A stretch of 64,000 bases of DNA, from the NCBI GenBank assembly GCA_010094025.1, contig ML991832.1:115636-179635 (forward strand), read 5' to 3'. The stretch is from Viridothelium virens (Eukaryota; Ascomycota; Dothideomycetes; Trypetheliales; Trypetheliaceae). Under the pieces are notes generated by a model. It made no database searches, was not told where the DNA came from, and saw only the letters and a list, made by a program, of their open reading frames with translations. Made by a program: the position numbers and the translations under genes. Positions 13,789-24,957 of this stretch are shown here, piece after piece (within the stretch, counting starts at the first letter, position 1; every line of letters starts with the position of its first letter).

Positions 13789-14634
13789 AGATCCAGCCGT
13801 TAAGTTCCTCCGACGACGCGAGAGTGAATAGAGTGAAGCTTGAAGACTGTGTGGAATAACGGTTTCTCAACAGGGAATGAGAACCTTATGCAGACTTCAA
13901 GCTACTCTACGGTCCAATAGGATTCTGCATGTGTCATGCATAACATAAGAAGCCTAGAAAATCATTCGAGCTACGTACGCCAGCACTGATAACCTCCGAG
14001 AGGCTGCTTCCTAATAAAAATATCTACATTAGCAAATAGATCAGTGCGCAATAGCCCATGGTAATAACAGTCTTGTATGACGTCGCCAACAAATACTTTT
14101 ACGCGCGGCATCCACGTTCATTCTTGAAGCCTCATGCATTTGGGCGGAACCGATGCCAGCTTCAGTCAGCACAACGGGATTTCCTACACCTTCGGCTACC
14201 CATTCTTCTCCAATGGCAGAGGTCCATAAAGAACGATGGCACCCGTCACAGACACTCTACAAATTGCGAGTGATATCCTGCAAGGATCTCGCGGCACTTC
14301 ATGTCTCCTGCGCCTGCGCTTGTGCTTTTCCCTCGGACTCGACAACGGCGGTGCGAGGCGCGCGTTACGGAGATGTACACAATCTATCTCAAGTGGTCCT
14401 GCACTATAACGCTTTTCTCCTTGAGAAGACCTGCTTGCAGCCTTTCCGTATTATTGACAGCAGCTCACTCATCGTATCCGAAAGTGAACTCGTTTTCTCC
14501 TTCATCTGCCCCTTCCTAGTCGCACAGGAATGATATCCAATTTTTCAGTTCTCTGTTTTGGCTTGCCCAGCATTGAGAGCAACGAAATAGGACCAATTCA
14601 AAGACTTATCACTAAATTAAGGGATAAAGTCTCT
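13789..14634. other. intergenic, no supported gene
   Basis: This is the upstream region of the oxygenase and the downstream region of the zinc-cluster regulator. Open frames around 14.1-14.5 kb (plus) overlap each other in two frames and carry no motif. Confidence 0.5.
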
Positions 14635-14667
14635 AAAAAAAAAAAAAAAAAAAAAGAGAGAGAGAAG
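14635..14667. repeat. A21 homopolymer followed by a GA microsatellite
   Basis: A run of 21 A (14635-14655) passes directly into GA repeats, just downstream of the zinc-cluster regulator's stop codon (on the gene's strand it reads CT repeats then a T run). It could be simple slippage sequence; there is no target-site duplication or retroposed sequence attached to it. Confidence 0.85.
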
Positions 14668-14679
14668 CTGCGGCCCTGA

Positions 14680-15912
14680 TTACGATGATGAGTCGGAAGT
14701 CGCGACGCCCCATCTCTCCATCTGCTCCATACCGAATGTAATCCCAAGGGCCAGCTTTGCAAAGTCATTAAGATCTTCTGGTGCAACCATTGCGAACAGC
14801 TTATCAGTCTCCGTGAGTCGGACCAACCCGCCGTAGACCTCCGAGCATCGTCTTTGCCAGACCAGGGCTGATGGAGCTTCCCAGAATCCTTCGCGAGAGG
14901 TGAACATCATGCCGCCCAGGCAATAAGCGACACCATCTTGACTCGTCAAATACGCTGCTTGGATAGCAGACACCACCAGCCACGTGCGTCGTAGGCTCTC
15001 AGCAAGTATCCAGGAGTACCAAACGAAAGTCTCCCACGACAACCTATTGGCAGCTCGTTCTGCGCAGGAGGAAGAGACGAGGTAGCTTCCTAGAGAATCG
15101 GACTGGCTGGCTTGGTCGACAGCTTGTCGCATCCAGCTGTTCAGCACGGGAATGTGACTTTCTGCGATGCAGCGGAGTCGAATGTTGCCATCGTAAAGGC
15201 CAATCAATTGATAAACTAACAATGCCTGAGCTCGAGCCAGATGAATGAGAGGGTCAAGATTGGTAGGATCCACGCGCGAGGGCGAGCCTGCGGGGAGCGT
15301 ATTCTGCTCCACAAGCTGCCGAGCTCTGTCCTGGATGATCTGGAAAATAGCCTGCTCATTCGATGGGTTTCTGTGAAGATAGCATGAAAGTGCCATATAC
15401 GCATCCTGGATACATTTAGGGGACCGGTGCCGATACAGCTCATGATGGATAAAGGGGTTGCTGTAGCCATCCACCCATTGGCCCAACCATCCGTGAACGG
15501 TAGTCACGGCGTACTTCAGGGCCGCAGGGGAACGAGGCCTGATTTCTTTCCCCTCTGGAACATGATCTATCAGCCACGTATCTGGCGAAATAAACCACCA
15601 TGATGCAAGTCGATCATCGGGGACTCCCAGGGACAATCCTGCAAAGTCGAGTCCGAGAGATGGTCTGAATGCGTTGGGTTCTCCAACATGAAGATCGGAG
15701 CGTGCCGAAAGCTGCGAGAGGCGGGAGGCAGAGACTGGGTTCTGGGGAAAAACTGTGCTATGCTCTGAGTAGGCAATGAAGTTACTCGGCTTTGGCTGCG
15801 GGTACCGGCATTCGACGCCCCTAGACGAGCATCTGAGGCAGCGTGGCCTCTGCTTTCCACATCTCCGCTTCGCCCCAGCGCAGGCGATACATGACGGCGT
15901 TATGTTCGACAT
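14680..15912 (-). CDS. Zn(II)2Cys6 transcription factor, short form
   Basis: A single uninterrupted frame encodes 410 residues. The DNA-binding domain is at the extreme N-terminus: Cys8, Cys11, Cys18, Cys25, Cys28 and Cys35 in the order CIACAGAKRRC and CLRCSSRGVEC, with the basic KRR between the second and third cysteines. The rest is helical and lacks an obvious full fungal_trans domain, resembling the short regulators often found in metabolite loci. It diverges from the SDR gene and sits beside the oxygenase and hydrolase, so a local regulatory role is a reasonable inference. Confidence 0.88.
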   Translation of the reverse strand: MSNITPSCIACAGAKRRCGKQRPRCLRCSSRGVECRYPQPKPSNFIAYSEHSTVFPQNPVSASRLSQLSARSDLHVGEPNAFRPSLGLDFAGLSLGVPDDRLASWWFISPDTWLIDHVPEGKEIRPRSPAALKYAVTTVHGWLGQWVDGYSNPFIHHELYRHRSPKCIQDAYMALSCYLHRNPSNEQAIFQIIQDRARQLVEQNTLPAGSPSRVDPTNLDPLIHLARAQALLVYQLIGLYDGNIRLRCIAESHIPVLNSWMRQAVDQASQSDSLGSYLVSSSCAERAANRLSWETFVWYSWILAESLRRTWLVVSAIQAAYLTSQDGVAYCLGGMMFTSREGFWEAPSALVWQRRCSEVYGGLVRLTETDKLFAMVAPEDLNDFAKLALGITFGMEQMERWGVATSDSSS

Positions 15913-16620
15913 GCTTCCCTCGCCTCTCCAGTGAGACGTATGCGCCGTTCCTGATGATTGTAGGAAGCCATACTGTGCTCCGTACTCCGTACCTGATTAC
16001 GAATTGAATGTCTCTGCACGGGCCTTGCGGGTACTATCTCTTTTGGGGTAGTGCCCACGGGTCATCATTTGATCTAGAGTATCCGAATTCCTGTTGTAAT
16101 TAGATCTAGTCATCGGTGACAGCCTTGCGACTCCTAAACGTCACATTGCTTGTCTCGCGTAAGACGCGGCTCAGCCAAGGTACGCAGCACCGACTTCTCG
16201 GAGGACGCGTCCGCCACATATGTTGATGCCGCCAACTGGTCTCCATTCCTTTCCAATCGTACTTTGCCTTCGTGCTTGCGGACGCCATCCAGATTGAGGA
16301 TAGTTCCTCAGTCGACCCGCTCCTGCTTTCAATGCAACTATGTTCAACTGGGCCCGCGAGTGGCCATGTTGTGTACATGTAGGTAGACTACATTGGCACG
16401 ATGATGAATTTTCACCCCAGGAAGAAGTGATCTGAGATTTCCTATATATTCAAAGCAAACTCATCGCTATATGGTCATTTTCCTTCAAACTACGAGAAAA
16501 AATTTAGTCGAGTACAGTCATCGATTAATTCATCCTCAATATTCTCGACAGCCCCCTGCACTTAAAGCTTAAACTAAATACAGAGTCGCGGTCAAGCACG
16601 GTCTCTTCCGCGATTTCACC
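15913..16620. promoter_or_regulatory. divergent promoter region between the regulator and the SDR gene
   Basis: This 708-base stretch carries the 5' regions of two head-to-head genes. C6 proteins usually bind CGG-based sites, but I did not find a convincing inverted CGG pair, so no specific operator is called. Confidence 0.5.
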
Positions 16621-17678
16621 ATGTCACACGTACGAGGACTGTTCGACTTCACAAAATCCAACTTCACCAACACTATACACCAGGAGGTATACCCGGCAAT
16701 AGCTCCTACAAGGCCGGAGCTTAGCCAGGATGGAAGAGCCATTCTGATAAGCGGAGGCGGCAATGGTCTTGGGTATAACATTGCTCAAGCCTTCGTTCGT
16801 GCCGCGGCACACACCGTCGTCATCATCGGTCGACGATTTGATGTTCTAGTAGAGGCGAGATCTCGCCTCGAGGCGGAGACCAAAGCCGCCGACACAAATA
16901 CTCAGATAATTGCCCGTGCTTGCGACCTTACCGACCGGGCTCAGGTCGACGCACTCTGGAAAGAACTCAACGACGTCCTTGGCATTGTCGTTGACGTCTT
17001 CATTGCCAACGCCGCTAAGCCTGCTCAACCTAAGCGAATCCTCGAGGCGGGTACAGACGACATCTGGTCTCAGCTCGAGGTGAACGCCAAGGCTCCTCTG
17101 TACCTGACTGAGAAGTTCTGCTCGCAGCCAGGCAAGAGACAGAAGGTCAGTCCTCCCGAATTCTGTCCGGCTTGCTGCCTGTGGGAAGTCCATCCGTAAC
17201 TAACATTCTGCCGCTCAGTTCATCGTAAATGTGTCGTCGGGATCCATCCATTACTACACTCATCCCGGCACAGCCGCTCGTCCAGGTGCCACTCTCTCAA
17301 AGATGACTGGCACATTGCTGTTCCAGCTCATTGCTATGGAGACTCCGCATGAAGAACTGCAGGTGATTAGCTACCATCCGGGGCTTTTGTGGAACGAATA
17401 CTTCGAGTCACTAGGTTTGCCTCGGGAGAAATTCAATAACAGTGCGTTTGTGTTTGAATCTCTTATTCATAGAGGCGCTAATACCTTTAGGCGAGCTGGC
17501 TGCGGCGTTTGCAGTGTGGGCCGCGTCGAAAGAGGCTGCATTTCTCCACGGCCGCTTTGCTTGGGCGTCATGGGATGTTGAAGAATTAGCTACTGGCGAA
17601 ACCAGGGAGCAGATCGATGAAGACCCATACTTCCTAAGATCTACCATTGCACCGCTTAAGCGTGGAAACCGGGCTTGA
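16621..17678 (+). CDS. short-chain dehydrogenase/reductase-like protein lacking the catalytic Tyr
   Basis: Three exons (16621-17145, 17219-17441, 17491-17678) give 311 residues of Rossmann fold. The cofactor loop is ILISGGGNGLGYNIAQ; VIIGRR with a basic pair suggests NADP(H). DVFIANAAKP supplies the NAA element and FIVNVSSGSIHYY the region of the catalytic serine. The active-site segment reads PGATLSKMTG: Lys203 is present, but the YxxxK tyrosine four residues earlier is Ala199 (codon GCC). Unless another residue substitutes, classical reduction should fail, so this may be a non-catalytic or altered SDR. Intron joins are phase-consistent. It lies head-to-head with the C6 regulator. Confidence 0.85.
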
Positions 17679-17679
17679 T

Positions 17680-17739
17680 TACTGATCTCCTTTGGTGTGC
17701 ATGAACACTGGTGATCATGCACATCAAAGGAGATCAGTA
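17680..17739 (+). terminator. long perfect hairpin immediately after the SDR stop
   Basis: Starting two bases after the SDR stop codon, 17680-17704 and 17715-17739 form a 25-bp stem with a single G-T wobble around a 10-base loop. The left arm begins TACTGATCTCCTTTGG. In the mRNA it would lie at the start of the 3' UTR. It is not followed by a T run. It may affect 3' processing or stability, or be a small palindromic insertion; the sequence does not decide. Confidence 0.85.
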
Positions 17740-19008
17740 GCTTCAGACTTACTTACTAGCGCTACCTTTCTTAGACAGAAGACCAGTTGAAATGCTATAC
17801 AAATGTACAGAGATTGGACAAAGAACAAAAAAAGCCTAGTCCGCAATATTGGTACCTTAAATTGCAACGATCCCACTCGCTCGTTTAGTGTAATCACCTC
17901 CTAGCAGAAGAAGGCGTATAAGGGATAGAAATTGAGAGCAATTCGAGGGTCTTGTAGAAGGTATCTTTATTTAAAAAATAACGCAACAGTACTGATGAAA
18001 GTGGCAAATATCTAGGAACATAGCTGTGGGGTAGGTGTAGGTGTGGTGGTCCATTGGATTGGGTTCGGTTGGAGTGAACTCAGCAGCGGATCGGCCCGTC
18101 GCGGATGTCGTACGGTAACCATGTCTACGATACCGTACGCGACGTCTCACCGTCGGTCCAGAAGCCCAAGGGGCAGATATCTCAAAGTGATGGCTTTGAT
18201 GAGGTAGTATTGTCATCAATGTGCATACCCAACATTGTATGACCGGGAGATTTAGGTCTTCGAAGCGCGGCTCAGCTCGGATCCATGAGTAATATCTCTA
18301 GGCAGCAACGAGGCAGATAGCAAGGCATACATGTTCTGAGGGGTTGAAGCGTTTTGCAATCTGCCTGCATGATACGAGTATGTTTTTAATTCGACGATTC
18401 CGTTCTATTGCCAGGATTTACATCTTTATAGTTTAAGCGGTCCCTGTTCTTATGCATCGTCAATGGTCGCCGAGGTATAGCATGAACACTAATCGAGCCT
18501 ATCAGGAATCATGCAGATCCCTCGAATGTGCAAAACTCCAGCATCTCACTGCGTCCGATGTCTACGACTTACATTAGCGTACTCTCCTCTAAGGTGATGA
18601 AAATCGCTACCTTACGAGGAAATTTGGAGGATTGCGGAGTAATTCCTTCCATATTGATTCGCCAAGATCTTCGGACAAATCTCTTGAATAGGCCTCAGCG
18701 GCTACATTAAAGGATGCCTTAGACACCAGACGCAGGGTGATGATGTACTCTCCATTCTCGGCATGCAAGAAGAGAAAGTGTACGCGCCTTGCGGAGTGGA
18801 GGTATTGGCCGTATAGATTCTGCCTTCTCTTCTCTGGTCACCCAAGGCAGACATGGTTTTAGTCTCATGAAGCGACGAAGTACTAAAGCAACCGTTCTTC
18901 TATCAGTGGCGATGCTACACAGACTGTTTTCTTCCTGAATCAGGGACTGTCATTCCTTTCGTGTTATATTATTCCTAGTATTCAACTCAACCTCCCTCAT
19001 CGAGTACC
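17740..19008. other. intergenic, no supported gene
   Basis: Separates the SDR gene from the AAA ATPase gene. It contains a short imperfect inverted pair built on GTACGGTA / TACCGTAC around 18109-18140. Open frames on both strands are short and featureless. Confidence 0.5.
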
Positions 19009-21256
19009 ATGACGCGAAGAATGGCTATCCGAGCAAATCCTCAGGGAGTCCGTGCCATGGGGAGAACGAGGATTGGCTTTAGACTAAGAATCCGTGAGGC
19101 CCTGAAGCAGAAATTTGGACGCAATGACTCTCCCAAAGCCGCAGAGCTGGCATTTCCGGTCCCTTTGTTACCCAGAGAAAGAGATAGAGAGCGGGAGGAC
19201 TCATCTGGAGATGAAGATGACGAAAAGAGTCCGTTTCCTACTCTGGGGTCCACCCACCACCATGAGTCCACTCAGAAGGAAGTTGCGTTGCGTGGAACGA
19301 GAGACGATTGTCTGACTGTCGATGCTCACAAAAGCAAGAGCGGCGAATGGGTACTTGAGAAAAGCTCTACGACATTCCTAGAAGCAGACGCAAAGCCTGA
19401 CACCACCCTTGATCCCTATTGTATGGTCGCCACTCGTTGGTTCGACTTGAAGAACAAATATCTCAAAACCACACTGGAGATCAAATCGCCGGCTCTGATA
19501 AATGCACTGCGCACTCTTGTCCCATACTATCCTGACAATACATCTCTACACATGGACAAGACTATCAAAGTCGAGGACCCTCCGGCATTGATCTATCACT
19601 ACCGCAATGAACTCCACGAATACGCCCAAGCCCAAGACGTCGACGCAAAAACGAAACTGCACATTTCATATGTGCTAAGATACTTAGCCACAATAATGGG
19701 GGAGCAGATTGAGGAGTTCAATACCCACTTAGATCACGGTTTGATTGACTACAAGAATCTTTGGATGATCTTTAGGTCTGGTGGCTGGGTATATCAACCC
19801 GGTAAAGATCAGCTATATTTCTTCGAGCAAGGAGCCTACGGCATGACTGATGGTGTTGCCTCGTTCGACTTGAAATGCCACATGGTGAATTATGATGGCA
19901 AGAATGTTGGGCTGGAGCAGACGAATCTCTGCATACATAAATATGAGTACCCAAGAGATATAACAGCGCTACCAGTCTATCCACTCAATTTTCATGGCGA
20001 TCCAAAAGGACTGAAGAGGCGCCTTATCTCTCGAGCCCAGGCTTTCTTGGAGCTTCGAGGTGTCCAAGCCAGGGAGCACAAGGTCCTTCTCCCGCCTGAT
20101 CCGTAATCTTGCTTGCTTACACATTGAATAGACGATTGGCCGCATGATGATCGACTGTAAAACCTACCAAGAGCGCAAGCCCATCTCTGTAGGTGCTATT
20201 ACATTGACGGAAAGCTGCAAGTGTGTCTGTCCTGCCTGTCGCGGTCAGGTAGTTGAGACCGTTGCAGACTACGACCACGGGCTCCGCGTACTCTCGGAAA
20301 ATGAGATGCTGATGTGCACTTCCCGTGTGTGCGGCTTCTCACTCAGTTCTCACGACTGGGTCCAGGTCTTCATTACTGATCTGAATGAGGTTCAATGGTC
20401 GACAAACGCGATGGAGAAGCTGGTCATGGATGAGAAACAGAAGAAGGTGATCCTTAGTTTGGTCACGTCTCCAGTATTTACAGAAGGCACGAACGCGGAC
20501 ATTGTTGGGTGGAAGGGTAAAGGACTTGTTACACTCTTACACGGTCCACCCGGTACTGGAAAGACGCTTACTGCAGAGGTGATGAGCGAGCATCTCCACC
20601 GACCTCTATACGTTGTTGATGGAGGTGAACTTGGCACCGATGCGGTACACTTGGAAAAGAACCTGCGTTCGATTCTAGAGCTTTCGAAGCGCTGGCAAGC
20701 CATCATCTTGATCGATGAGGCAGATGTCTTCCTGGAACAGCGCAGGGCACGAGATATTAAGCGGAATAATCTCGTCTCAGGTATTCCCACACTCCAGAGC
20801 TACTGTTGGTGCTAAAACTGACGAATGACAGTATTTCTCCGTCGCCTAGAGTATTTTGAAGGCATCCTCTTCCTTACCACCAATCGGGTTGAGCATTTCG
20901 ACGACGCTTTTGCTTCCCGTATCCATCTTGCGCTCAATTATCCAGAGTTAGAGCCATGGATGCGTCGCGAGATTTGGATAAACGCCATCAGCCGCTTTCC
21001 CGCTGATGAGAGCGATATTGGAAAGCCGGCAGCGCTTGACGAGCTGTCGAATGTGGTCCTGAACGGGCGCGTGATTTCCTACGCAGTGAGGACAGCCAAA
21101 GCCCTGGCAGATGCCGAGGGCAAGAAAATGGGAGTTTCACACCTCTGGGATGTTGTGCGTGTCTATCAGAAATTTAATGGCCAGTTCAAAGGAGAAGCGA
21201 GTGCTAAGCTCGATGTTGACGGCGATCGTGGGCATGTTGCTCTTCCGACGTCGTAG
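19009..21256 (+). CDS. fungal AAA+ ATPase with N-terminal DUF7025-type region
   Basis: Three exons (19009-20082, 20132-20780, 20832-21256) give 715 residues. The N-terminal half, with a basic leader then an acidic ERDREREDSSGDEDDEK stretch, contains the ALINALRTLVPYYP and FRSGGWVY segments of the large filamentous-fungal AAA family; TIGRMMIDCKTY links to the ATPase. Walker A is GPPGTGKT (496-503), Walker B IILIDEAD (Asp553, Glu554), followed by LFLTTNRVEHFDDAFASRIH with the sensor Asn and the arginine-finger region. The ATPase should be competent. The first intron (20083-20131) uses an unusual GTCCTT donor; it is the choice that joins EHK to TIGRMMID in frame. The family is expanded in moulds and its cellular role is largely unknown. 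Confidence 0.88.
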
Positions 21257-22555
21257 CTGTTAGCTTCTTCTCAATATAACTTAGAATCAATTCGCAACGT
21301 GGTATTTTTGGGATTGCTAAACATGAAGCACATGAGTTGCATTTGTAGCTCCCCTGCGTGAGCCCTGTATTGAACGCCTCCATGTCCTTACGTCCACCAA
21401 GATAGACGATCATGCTAGGTTATCACAGCTCACATACTCCTCCATCGCCGACAATGACACCGGAAGATGTCTAAGAGTATCGCAAATCCGAGGCTACCTG
21501 CGGCTCAATGTCCCCGAATATGACGAAAAGTACATGTACAAAGCTCCGAGATTGTTTCAATGTGCGACCATTGCAAGCCAGCAAGCGCCGGTAGGTAACT
21601 ACTTCATTCGTCGCACGCCCCGTAAAGCTAACTAATGTCAACCCTTCGACCACGTCTGAAATGGTGCCAGAAGTGGCCCAGTAAAGCGCAAACAGCCAGC
21701 ATTGTGGCAAAATACCATGGACAGCTCGCCAAGAAACCACGTGGACGGTCTGAACGGGTTTGTCGGACCAAATTTGTGCCAATCTGTGAAGAATGTGACC
21801 CTGCCTTACAAATGATGCCCCGTGTGATGGCAAGTTCCCTTGTACTCGGTGTATTGGGGTGAAATGTCAAGGAAAGTCGGTTTAGTGCGAGCTGCAAGGA
21901 GTTCCCCGTCGCCATAAAGCCGTTCCAGTCGAGTAAAGATGCGAATTGTGTCTTCAAGATAAGCATGCGTATGACAGGGTTGGTAGTCGATACAACCCAT
22001 CACCAAAGCCACGAATCCTTTACGTTATAACGATCCATGCAAGAACCCTGTCCACGCTCTTCAAAACCGCTGTGATTTTAGTCAACCGGCAAGTATGAAA
22101 CTCAGTGACATCAATATGGCTGTGAGCAACTGCGATCTTGGGACCCTCCCATACGGATGCACCTCTGTTTAAAACAGTCATTATCCACCTCTTTATCGAC
22201 CAGAGTACACGCCTATCTGAGCCAGTGTCATCCGTATTTGCGACTGGTATGGGAAAATAATCAATCTTCGTCTTCCGAAGAGAAGCCCTTTCAGACCTCT
22301 CGAGGCACACTGTGCTGTCCTAAGTTTCGCTCTCGTAGGATCCAATTTTGAGGCATGAGATTCTTGGCTCAAATGCTCGCCTCTGGTTTGATAAGGGAAG
22401 TCGTATAACAAGTCTGACCGGTAGAAGAGAAAAGTTGAACTAACGGACGAAGGCTTCACTTCGAAGATGTCAAAACGTGGCATTCCGTGGAGGGCTGATA
22501 CGAAGAGATTGATCGGTTCAAGCGCTTTCCTTCACGAAATATTCCAATGCACCGA
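21257..22555. other. intergenic, no supported gene
   Basis: Lies between two convergent genes. Minus-strand open frames at 21471-22012 contain some protein-like stretches (for example THAYLEDTIRIFTRLERLYG) but change frame repeatedly and have no recognisable domain. They could be an eroded coding remnant; I do not call a gene. Confidence 0.4.
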
Positions 22556-24141
22556 TCAGAGTCGCCAATTCAGCCAGTCGTCCTCCAACAGCTGCGATGC
22601 AGTTTGTCGATCTTCTGGTCGCCACTGCACCATTTTTCGTACGAATCGAAGGAAGGCCTTTTTGTTGCTACCTTCGAGGTACTCCTCGGACTCTTCCAGG
22701 CTCGTACGATCTGGCAATGGGATATCACCTCGCCATTCACCTGTCGGATTAGCACGCCGGTTCGTATGTGTGGAAGGAGTCTCACCATTCTCGTCAAAAA
22801 ACTCCGCAGTCCTTTTGCCCTTCTTCAAGAGTTCGAGGGGAGGAGGTCCCATCAAAGCGACCATTTCGGCGAGATGAGCGCGAGTCATATACCTCATCTC
22901 CTTCGGATCTTTGCCATAGAACATGTGTTTGCGTTCAAATAGGTCCCAAATCTAATCATCTGATTAGCGTGGTGCACCGTAGTCGCTTTAAAGGTGTGAC
23001 GAACAAGGCATCCGACATTCCATATATCAATACTATAGCTCCAAGGTGCTTTCAAGCACACTTCCGGCGCCCTATAGACGTTTGGCTGCACGTCCTCGTC
23101 ATGCTCCACCTCTCCGGAAACAGCAGAGCCAAAGTCGCTCAGCATCGGTTCTCCGATGCTCTTACCAGATGGGGAATCGAACGACCTGGAGGCATACACA
23201 GTGTACCCTTGCACTTCTTTGCGGGCCGATGGGTGTTTTTGTTCAGCCTCAATGAATTTGTGGATGATGGATTTATCCTCAATTCCAAGCAGGATGTTCC
23301 AAGCACTGATATCTATTGCTAGTGAGGTTCTGATGCTACATCAGGGTGCCACCCAGGACCTACCTGTGTGTATCAGATGGGCATCATTGTGCAGAAAATC
23401 AAGCGCAGATAATAAACGCTGGAGTAGGACCCTCAATAGATCTTCAGTAAATCGATGGCTGGGGTTGCGACGAAGTAACTCTTGCGTGTTTTCCAGCATA
23501 GGCTCATGGACAAGGCACTGGTGCTCGCCCCTCGGGCCTTGAAGGGTAAAAGTATCCAACGCATTTCGTAAATAATTGCGCCCAGGATGTTTCGACGGCA
23601 CACTCGTCAAATGTTTGTAAATGTTGGTCTCTTCTCTGTTCTGATGATCGTTGGTGAAGACCTTCAAGGCGACTGCACGCCTTCCGCTATATGCCTTTAG
23701 AATAGACTTCTTAACCGCTCGGTCGGTCGCATGCCAACGCCTGTGCGAAGAAGCTTACCGAAACTCATTGGCCAACCAGACCGTGGATCCAACGCCATAT
23801 CCCAATTTTCCGACGACTTGATACTTGTTTTCAAGAATATCGCCGATACGTACAGGAAAATACCTACCTTTCGAGATGGCGTCGTGGGCTTCCTCTTCAA
23901 TCTCCTGGTCGGATGGGAGAGCTCTGAAATTGGAATTACTGAAGCGAATCGGCTGTGAGTCGGGCACCCTCACTAGACCCTTAGCCAAATTCCAAAAAGA
24001 AGCCATCAAACGAGGAGGCGAAGCATAGCGCATAATAAAGAAAAGGAGAGATGGCGAAATATAATCGTCTAGTAATGGCCACCCGTAAGTACCTGCCCTA
24101 TTACTGGTATTCTGTGCAGCACTGGCCTGAAGCTGCGACAT
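22556..24141 (-). CDS. SRPK-like serine/threonine protein kinase (fungal type)
   Basis: Four or more exons on the minus strand encode about 450 residues. After an N-terminal leader that looks mitochondrial-like or unstructured (MASFWNLAKGLVR), the PVRIGDILENKYQVVGKLGY and GVGSTVWLA segments open the kinase domain. Joins restore ANEFR-GRRAVALKVF (ATP lysine), the catalytic loop LIHTDISAWNILL, LSDFGSA, and VYRAPEVCL, then WNVGCL-IWDLFERKHMFY. The C-terminus KMVQWRPEDRQTASQLLEDDWL is the typical SRPK ending. The catalytic loop has HTD instead of HRD and DIS instead of DLK; the catalytic Asp and the metal-binding Asn are kept. This variant is common in the expanded fungal SRPK-like group. Start uncertain: 24141 is the first ATG, but the internal MASFWN start is also possible. 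Confidence 0.82.
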
Positions 24142-24957
24142 GGGCCGTGCACTCTAAGACTGCCGCGTGGGGCACAGGCAACAGGCAACGCGCCTCAATA
24201 TGATGTTAATTCTTCACCGTGAGTATAGACTTTTTTGCCTACTACCGGCTACAAATAGAGAGACACGACATCATAGAAGTCATCTCTTGATCCATTTCTC
24301 CGCGTGTTTTGTACCGAGACGGCATATCCCTTGAATTGCGGCACAGAACCCACATGAGTCTTACCTGGAAAAGGTACTCCCATCACCGCCTGAGGCGCCT
24401 ATCGGCGATGCTAAGCATTTCTCAAACGAAGCGATTGGATCTCCAATGCATTGTGGCATCGCTCAGGCTGAAGTCAACGGCTTCAGAACGCGAGTGCAAA
24501 GCTCGAGCGCCTGTTTTTCCTTAGATCTACTACTTCTGAATTACGTTATGGAGTCTAAAAGCGTGCGACTACGAGTATGATATATCGTATCAAGAAGACC
24601 TGAAATGTGCACTCTGCTCTAGCCTCAGGCATCTTCAGTCATCGGCCACTACCTCGATTAGATATGGCGAGATCAGGCGGGATCGAGACATCGGAATCGA
24701 ACCCATATGGAGCTGGCTGCCCGCTACGCCACCTTCTGCTATGCCCATCTACCCTACAGCTGCCTGAGGCCAATACCAACAGCCTGATCTATCACTAACC
24801 CTGTAAGTCGGCGCTTAGAGCACAAACATGTATACGGTAGCTCCCACGCTCTTCTGAGTCTCCTCTCTTTCTCTTTCCACAAAAAGACTATCTCAACTCA
24901 CGTGAAATCAGCCTTTCCTCAACCGCCCCCCAATCTACCTCCCCCAGGGCAATCGTG
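24142..24957. other. intergenic with a tRNA-like fragment
   Basis: This is the upstream region shared by the leftward kinase and the rightward small gene. Apart from the pol III-like box pair at 24693-24731, listed separately, nothing is recognised. Confidence 0.5.
24693..24731 (-). other. tRNA-like remnant: box B and box A motifs
   Basis: On the minus strand a box A-like TGGCGTAGCGGGC (24731-24719) is followed by a perfect box B GGTTCGATTCC (24703-24693). The two are only about 15 bases apart, too close for a real tRNA; there is no room for an anticodon arm and no matching acceptor stem. At best it is a degenerate tRNA-derived fragment, perhaps from a SINE; chance is also possible. Confidence 0.25.

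Noticed and set aside
14635-14655. A21 run as a poly(A) tail of a retroposed gene
   Set aside because: The run is next to the 3' end of an intact zinc-cluster gene in the wrong orientation for its tail (T run on the gene strand) and passes into a GA microsatellite; no duplication flanks it.
21471-22012. Possible gene between the AAA ATPase and the kinase
   Set aside because: Frames shift repeatedly, there are no recognisable splice sites joining them, and no domain is visible.
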